From Typha latifolia (taxonomy: Eukaryota > Streptophyta > Magnoliopsida > Poales > Typhaceae): a DNA stretch of 64,000 nt. The DNA is taken from NCBI GenBank assembly GCA_019914945.1, contig CM034113.1:6614850-6678849 (forward strand), written 5' to 3'. This document shows, in pieces, positions 62,460-64,000 of the stretch; positions within the stretch are counted from its first letter, which is position 1; the number at the start of each line of letters is the position of its first letter. The translations under genes were made by a program, and so were the position numbers. The notes beneath the pieces were generated by a model, which worked only from the letters and a program-made list of their open reading frames with translations, did not search any database and was not told the origin of the DNA.

Positions 62460-62680
62460 ACTATGTAATGTGGACATATTTACTTATATTGTAAATATAT
62501 TTTTTTTGTATTTAAATATATAATGCAGAATTATATAAGCAATGCTGGACTTCTATTAAGCAATGCTGGACTTCTATTATGTAACGCAGACATATTTTCT
62601 TATATTTTTAAATGTAATAGAGACTTATATTGACAATGCATACATTTTGCAACATAATGTAGACATGTTTCCATGCAGTA
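62460..62680. repeat. Short minisatellite with exact 21-bp doublet
   Basis: AAGCAATGCTGGACTTCTAT plus T occurs exactly twice in tandem at 62537-62557 and 62558-62578. Around it, related words recur (ATGTAATGTGGACATATTTA, TGTAACGCAGACATATTTTC, ATAATGTAGACATGTTTCC), indicating a decayed longer repeat. Confidence 0.7.
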
Positions 62681-63017
62681 CGAAAATATTTCCATGGATA
62701 CTTCTGTGAAGAGTAAAGAGAAAAAAGAGTACAATATCTATGACTTTTGAGAGAGACATTATATTTGATGTTACCCTTGAGGGAGCGAGAGTATAATAGG
62801 GAAAGGATGGTTGACATGACTATTGTCCTCTCGAGTGTAAAATATTATGTAATTTTTTTGTTATATAAATTGAGAAGAATGATAAGTAGGTATTAATGAA
62901 CTAATATTAAGATAAATAATTATTTACTTACTATACTAGCATAATGATATTTATACTAAAAGTGAACGGAGACATAGGTTTTAATAATAGCAAGATTATA
63001 GTTTTAAAATTTAATAC

Positions 63018-63024
<7 letters not shown>

Positions 63025-63055
<31 letters not shown>

Positions 63056-63108
63056 CACATAATTTATATAAGAGATAAGTATAAACGCTAATTTTAAGTA
63101 AATACCCC

Positions 63109-63143
<35 letters not shown>
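63025..63143. repeat. (TA)n and (TG)n/(TA)n microsatellites
   Basis: A TA run covers 63025-63052, a short TG run 63110-63119 and a second TA run 63119-63143. Confidence 0.9.
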
Positions 63144-63580
63144 GGTTAATTAAGAGGAATCTCACATTTTACTTTTCCAAATTATTGTACTTGTAATGCA
63201 TTTAATTAACCAATAAAACAAGCAGATATCTATAAAGAAATCAAGGCTCTCACTCCTTAATTTTTTTAGCCACTTGAAAGATTCTAGATTTGGGCACTTA
63301 TGCAGGCCAAAATTGTAGCTCTCAAGGAACTATATGTGAGATGTTTGCTTGCATAATTAATGCCTTCTTTAGTGTCCTGTTATGCTAATTAATGATGATA
63401 ATTTTAAACCACAAACGATGTTTCTCTAATTAATTAGCATTTGGTGGTGATCTTCATCAATGACCAAATTGTTATGATTGTAGTACAATTAATAAGCAAG
63501 TGATATAGTGTGAAATACCAGTACCTCTCCTCCGGTGTGGAAATTAAACGGCCGTTGTAATTATTTTTTATTGAGGATTT

Positions 63581-63968
63581 TATAAATCACACCATATATT
63601 TTATTTATTTTGTGATTCACATCTCATCTTTGAGGTTTTTATAACTCGACTCCTATTTTTTTATAATTCTCATTTAACATCCTCTATTAATTTAAACGGT
63701 ACTAGCAAATAAATATTTCGTTATAATATATAAAATAATTTATAAATTCTTAAATTACTTATATATTTTTCAGAGGAGAGGAGGGGCAGAGAGAGGAAAA
63801 AAAATAGTAACCGTAAGAGTATTTTAGTAATTTAGTCAATAGTAGTTAGTCAAAATATTATCATGATGGTAAATAATAATTATAAAGAAAAATAAAGGGT
63901 CGGGTTATAAAATTGTCAGAGACAAAGTGTGAATAAAAAAATAGATAAAATATAATGTGTGATTTATA
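63581..63968. mobile_element. MITE with about 75-base inverted termini
   Basis: Left TATAAATCACACCATATATT through TTTTTATAACTCGACTCC is matched by right GGGTCGGGTTATAAAATTGT through AATATAATGTGTGATTTATA in inverted orientation. The interior has a purine-rich GAGGAGAGGAGGGGCAGAGA block and AGTATTTTAGTAATTTAGTC. Length is 388 bases, with no coding capacity. Confidence 0.78.
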
Positions 63969-64000
63969 TGACTGAGTTATAGTCATTCCATGATCATGTA

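Larger units (their letters stand above)
56640..64000. other. Intergenic, AT-rich, transposon-derived
   Basis: No coding gene is supported on either strand to the window end. Recognised content is one 1.07-kb inverted-repeat element, three MITEs, a second copy of the 28.4-kb repeat, a short minisatellite and TA/TG microsatellites. Open frames at 60162-60413, 60898-61104 and 62608-62817 show no domain. Confidence 0.55.

Noticed and set aside
1..64000. CRISPR arrays, operons, prophage or bacterial features
   Set aside because: The window is spliced plant nuclear DNA. The only regular repeats are minisatellites, microsatellites and transposon ends.

Overview
This window is nuclear DNA of a flowering plant. 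It has spliced genes with GT-AG introns, AT-rich intergenic DNA full of decayed transposable elements, and two nuclear-type tRNA genes. Most proteins look land-plant-conserved. One gene, the receptor kinase at 47.1 kb, has a very GC-rich coding sequence inside AT-rich surroundings, which suggests a monocot, perhaps a non-grass commelinid. That placement is an inference with low confidence. Gene names rest on remembered family sequences; no database search was run.

Layout. 0-3.4 kb is intergenic, with a six-copy 61-bp minisatellite and a GC-rich promoter-like patch near 2.15-2.4 kb. 3.94-10.29 kb (+) is a nine-exon gene for an NT-C2 (EEIG1/EHBP1-type) protein with a DIL-like C-terminus. It carries an in-frame tandem exon duplication and one GC-AG intron. 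11.33-18.34 kb (-) is plastid-targeted argininosuccinate synthase in nine exons. 19.55-27.64 kb (-) is cycloeucalenol cycloisomerase (CPI1) in seven exons, with a Pack-MULE-like element in one intron. 27.7-35.5 kb is a repeat zone with a LINE relic and an intact tRNA-Leu(UAA) followed by two decayed tRNA-Leu copies. 35.5-41.41 kb (+) is a U-box/ARM ubiquitin ligase of the PUB45 clade. A tRNA-Lys(CUU) follows at 41.6 kb. 42-47 kb is intergenic with SINE-like elements. 47.11-50.95 kb (+) is a ZAR1-like LRR receptor kinase with altered catalytic residues. 52.77-56.57 kb (-) is a bHLH factor of the FBH/bHLH130 type. 56.6-64 kb is intergenic and holds a 1.07-kb terminal-inverted-repeat element and three MITEs with long inverted termini.

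The genes do not form one pathway. Arginine synthesis, sterol synthesis, ubiquitin ligation, receptor signalling and transcription control are unrelated neighbours, as is usual in plant chromosomes. For the six protein genes the full coding exon chains were reconstructed by hand, and all junctions keep frame. The strongest items for a second look are the 282-bp exon duplication, the GC-AG intron beside it, the tRNA-Leu segmental array, and the intronic Pack-MULE-like element.
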